This document shows, piece after piece, positions 12,193-12,904 of a stretch of 12,904 nucleotides of DNA. Position numbers and translations under genes: made by a program. Source of the DNA: DATAQC01 sp038238185 (GTDB taxonomy: Bacteria; Actinomycetota; Acidimicrobiia; Acidimicrobiales; AC-14); the NCBI GenBank assembly GCA_038238185.1, contig JBBRXY010000092.1:1-12904 (forward strand), read 5' to 3'. The notes under the pieces were generated by a model. It did no database searches. It had not been told where the DNA came from and saw only the letters and a program-made list of their open reading frames with translations. Each line of letters opens with the position of its first letter. The first letter of the stretch is position 1.

Positions 12193-12229
12193 CCGGGAGT
12201 GGTTCGGGGATGATCAGAGTGGGAACATT

Positions 12230-12238
12230 TGTTACTAT
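12230..12238 (+). promoter_or_regulatory. Extended -10 promoter TGTTACTAT of sufB
   Basis: TG-T-TACTAT is an extended -10 element. It lies in a patch clearly richer in A and T than its surroundings (about 12222-12260). Transcription would begin near 12245, with a leader of about 55 nt. No convincing -35 is visible, as often with extended -10 promoters. Confidence 0.5.
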
Positions 12239-12246
12239 CTACGTAG
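12239..12246. promoter_or_regulatory. Palindrome CTACGTAG at the predicted sufB start site
   Basis: A perfect 8-bp palindrome lies directly after the -10 element, where a repressor could block transcription start. It does not match any operator I can name with certainty, and it could be chance. Confidence 0.3.
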
Positions 12247-12300
12247 GAGAAATACCACTTCTCACCCCCGCGCAACGCCAACCCTGGAGCTGGTGCCCTG

Positions 12301-12904
12301 ATGGCTACCACAGCACTCGACCTCGACCGCTACCAACTGGGCTGGGTCGACCCCCAGGAAGATTACGTCTTCAAGCCGAAGAAGGGCCTGAACGCCGACA
12401 TCGTCGAAGAGATGTCGTGGATGAAGGGCGAGCCCGACTGGATGCGCCAGATGCGGCTGCGGGCCCTGCGCCTCTTCGAGCGCAAGCCCATGGCGCCGTG
12501 GTTCGCGGTGAACATGCCCGACCTCGACTTCCAGGACATCTTCTATTACATCAAGCCCATCGACAAGCAGGTCGACGCCTGGGACGAGTTGCCCGACTCG
12601 GTGAAGCAGACTTACGAGAAGTTGGGCATCCCCGAGGCCGAGCGCAAGTACCTGGCCGGGGTCACCGCCCAGTACGAGTCCGAGGTCGTCTACCACCGCA
12701 ACCACGACGACCTTGAGGCCCAGGGCGTCATCTTCTGCGACATGGACACCGCCCTGCGTGAGTACCCCGAGCTGGTCAAGCAGTACTTCGGGTCGGTCAT
12801 CCCCCCCGGCGACAACAAGTTCGCCGCCCTGAACTCGGCCGTGTGGTCGGGCGGCTCGTTCATCTACGTCCCGCCGGGCGTCGAGGTGGAGATGCCCCTG
12901 CAGG
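12301..12904 (+). CDS. sufB: SufB, Fe-S cluster assembly scaffold subunit (partial)
   Basis: The first 201 residues of SufB are present and the gene runs off the right edge. SufB joins SufC and SufD to build Fe-S clusters on a scaffold fed by the SufS/SufU desulfurase. Family-typical segments include GLNADIVEEMSWMKGEP, RLRALRLFERKPMAPW, LDFQDIFYYIKP, VIFCDMDTALREYPELVKQYF, and SGGSFIYVPPGV near the edge. A GGAG at 12286-12289 is 11 nt before ATG 12301, longer than optimal. In actinobacteria sufB usually heads a suf operon, often after a sufR-type regulator. None is seen here, and the neighbour is a divergent acyltransferase. Confidence 0.97.
   Translation, partial: MATTALDLDRYQLGWVDPQEDYVFKPKKGLNADIVEEMSWMKGEPDWMRQMRLRALRLFERKPMAPWFAVNMPDLDFQDIFYYIKPIDKQVDAWDELPDSVKQTYEKLGIPEAERKYLAGVTAQYESEVVYHRNHDDLEAQGVIFCDMDTALREYPELVKQYFGSVIPPGDNKFAALNSAVWSGGSFIYVPPGVEVEMPLQ

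Noticed and set aside
12210..12300. Leader peptide frame upstream of sufB starting at ATG 12210
   Set aside because: The frame does not stop before sufB but runs on inside it, has no ribosome site, and shows no regulatory codon run.
1..12904. tRNA, rRNA, CRISPR arrays, insertion sequences, phage or defence islands
   Set aside because: I saw no spaced direct repeats, transposase motifs, terminal inverted repeats or conserved RNA gene segments. The tandem repeat at 9850 is coding.

Overview
The window is high-GC bacterial DNA with short intergenic gaps, many GTG starts and 4-bp start/stop overlaps. A WhiB-type iron-sulfur regulator, a DUF4395/thioredoxin pair and several promoters whose -10 hexamer sits directly before the start codon all point to an actinobacterium. 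My guess is a non-Streptomyces lineage such as Acidimicrobiia, but that assignment is inference. I see no tRNA, rRNA, CRISPR array, insertion sequence or prophage gene. The region looks like ordinary chromosomal housekeeping and accessory DNA.

Layout. 1-140: C-terminal end of an unrecognised + strand gene. 152-1172 (-): two tandem, overlapping DUF985 cupin paralogues. 1211-1387 (+): a 58-residue acidic, tail-anchored protein. 1392-1706 (-): a WhiB-like regulator, with a good promoter and a leader of about 100 nt. 1707-2275: regulatory DNA plus a doubtful 81-codon ORF. 2276-4390 (+): a UvrD/Rep-type helicase. 4363-5178 (-): a two-gene unit of a small coiled-coil protein and a DUF998 membrane protein. 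5253-7641 (+): a compact run of SRPBCC protein, metallo-beta-lactamase-fold protein, flavin reductase-like protein and RmlC-like sugar epimerase, closed by a hairpin. 7655-8514 (-): DUF4395 membrane protein and membrane-anchored thioredoxin-like protein. 8591-8869 (+): a 92-residue SDR/Rossmann-like fragment. 8933-9682 (+): a PuuD-like class I glutamine amidotransferase. 9710-10952 (+): a one-TM miniprotein followed by two PRC-barrel proteins, translationally coupled. 10960-12180 (-): a membrane acyltransferase of family 3. 12301-end (+): the start of sufB, presumably the first gene of a SUF iron-sulfur cluster assembly operon that continues outside the window.

How the parts fit. The WhiB-like protein needs a 4Fe-4S cluster, which SUF makes, although the two genes are about 10 kb apart. 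DUF4395 and the thioredoxin-like protein form a likely membrane thiol-redox pair. The PRC-barrel operon looks like a small membrane-associated module of unknown function. The most informative pattern is at the DNA level. TAnnnT hexamers lie 6-9 nt before several start codons that lack a Shine-Dalgarno sequence. One sits before an 8-codon ORF that overlaps the start of the metallo-hydrolase gene. This suggests widespread leaderless transcription and one possible leaderless uORF. I found no convincing new multi-gene system.
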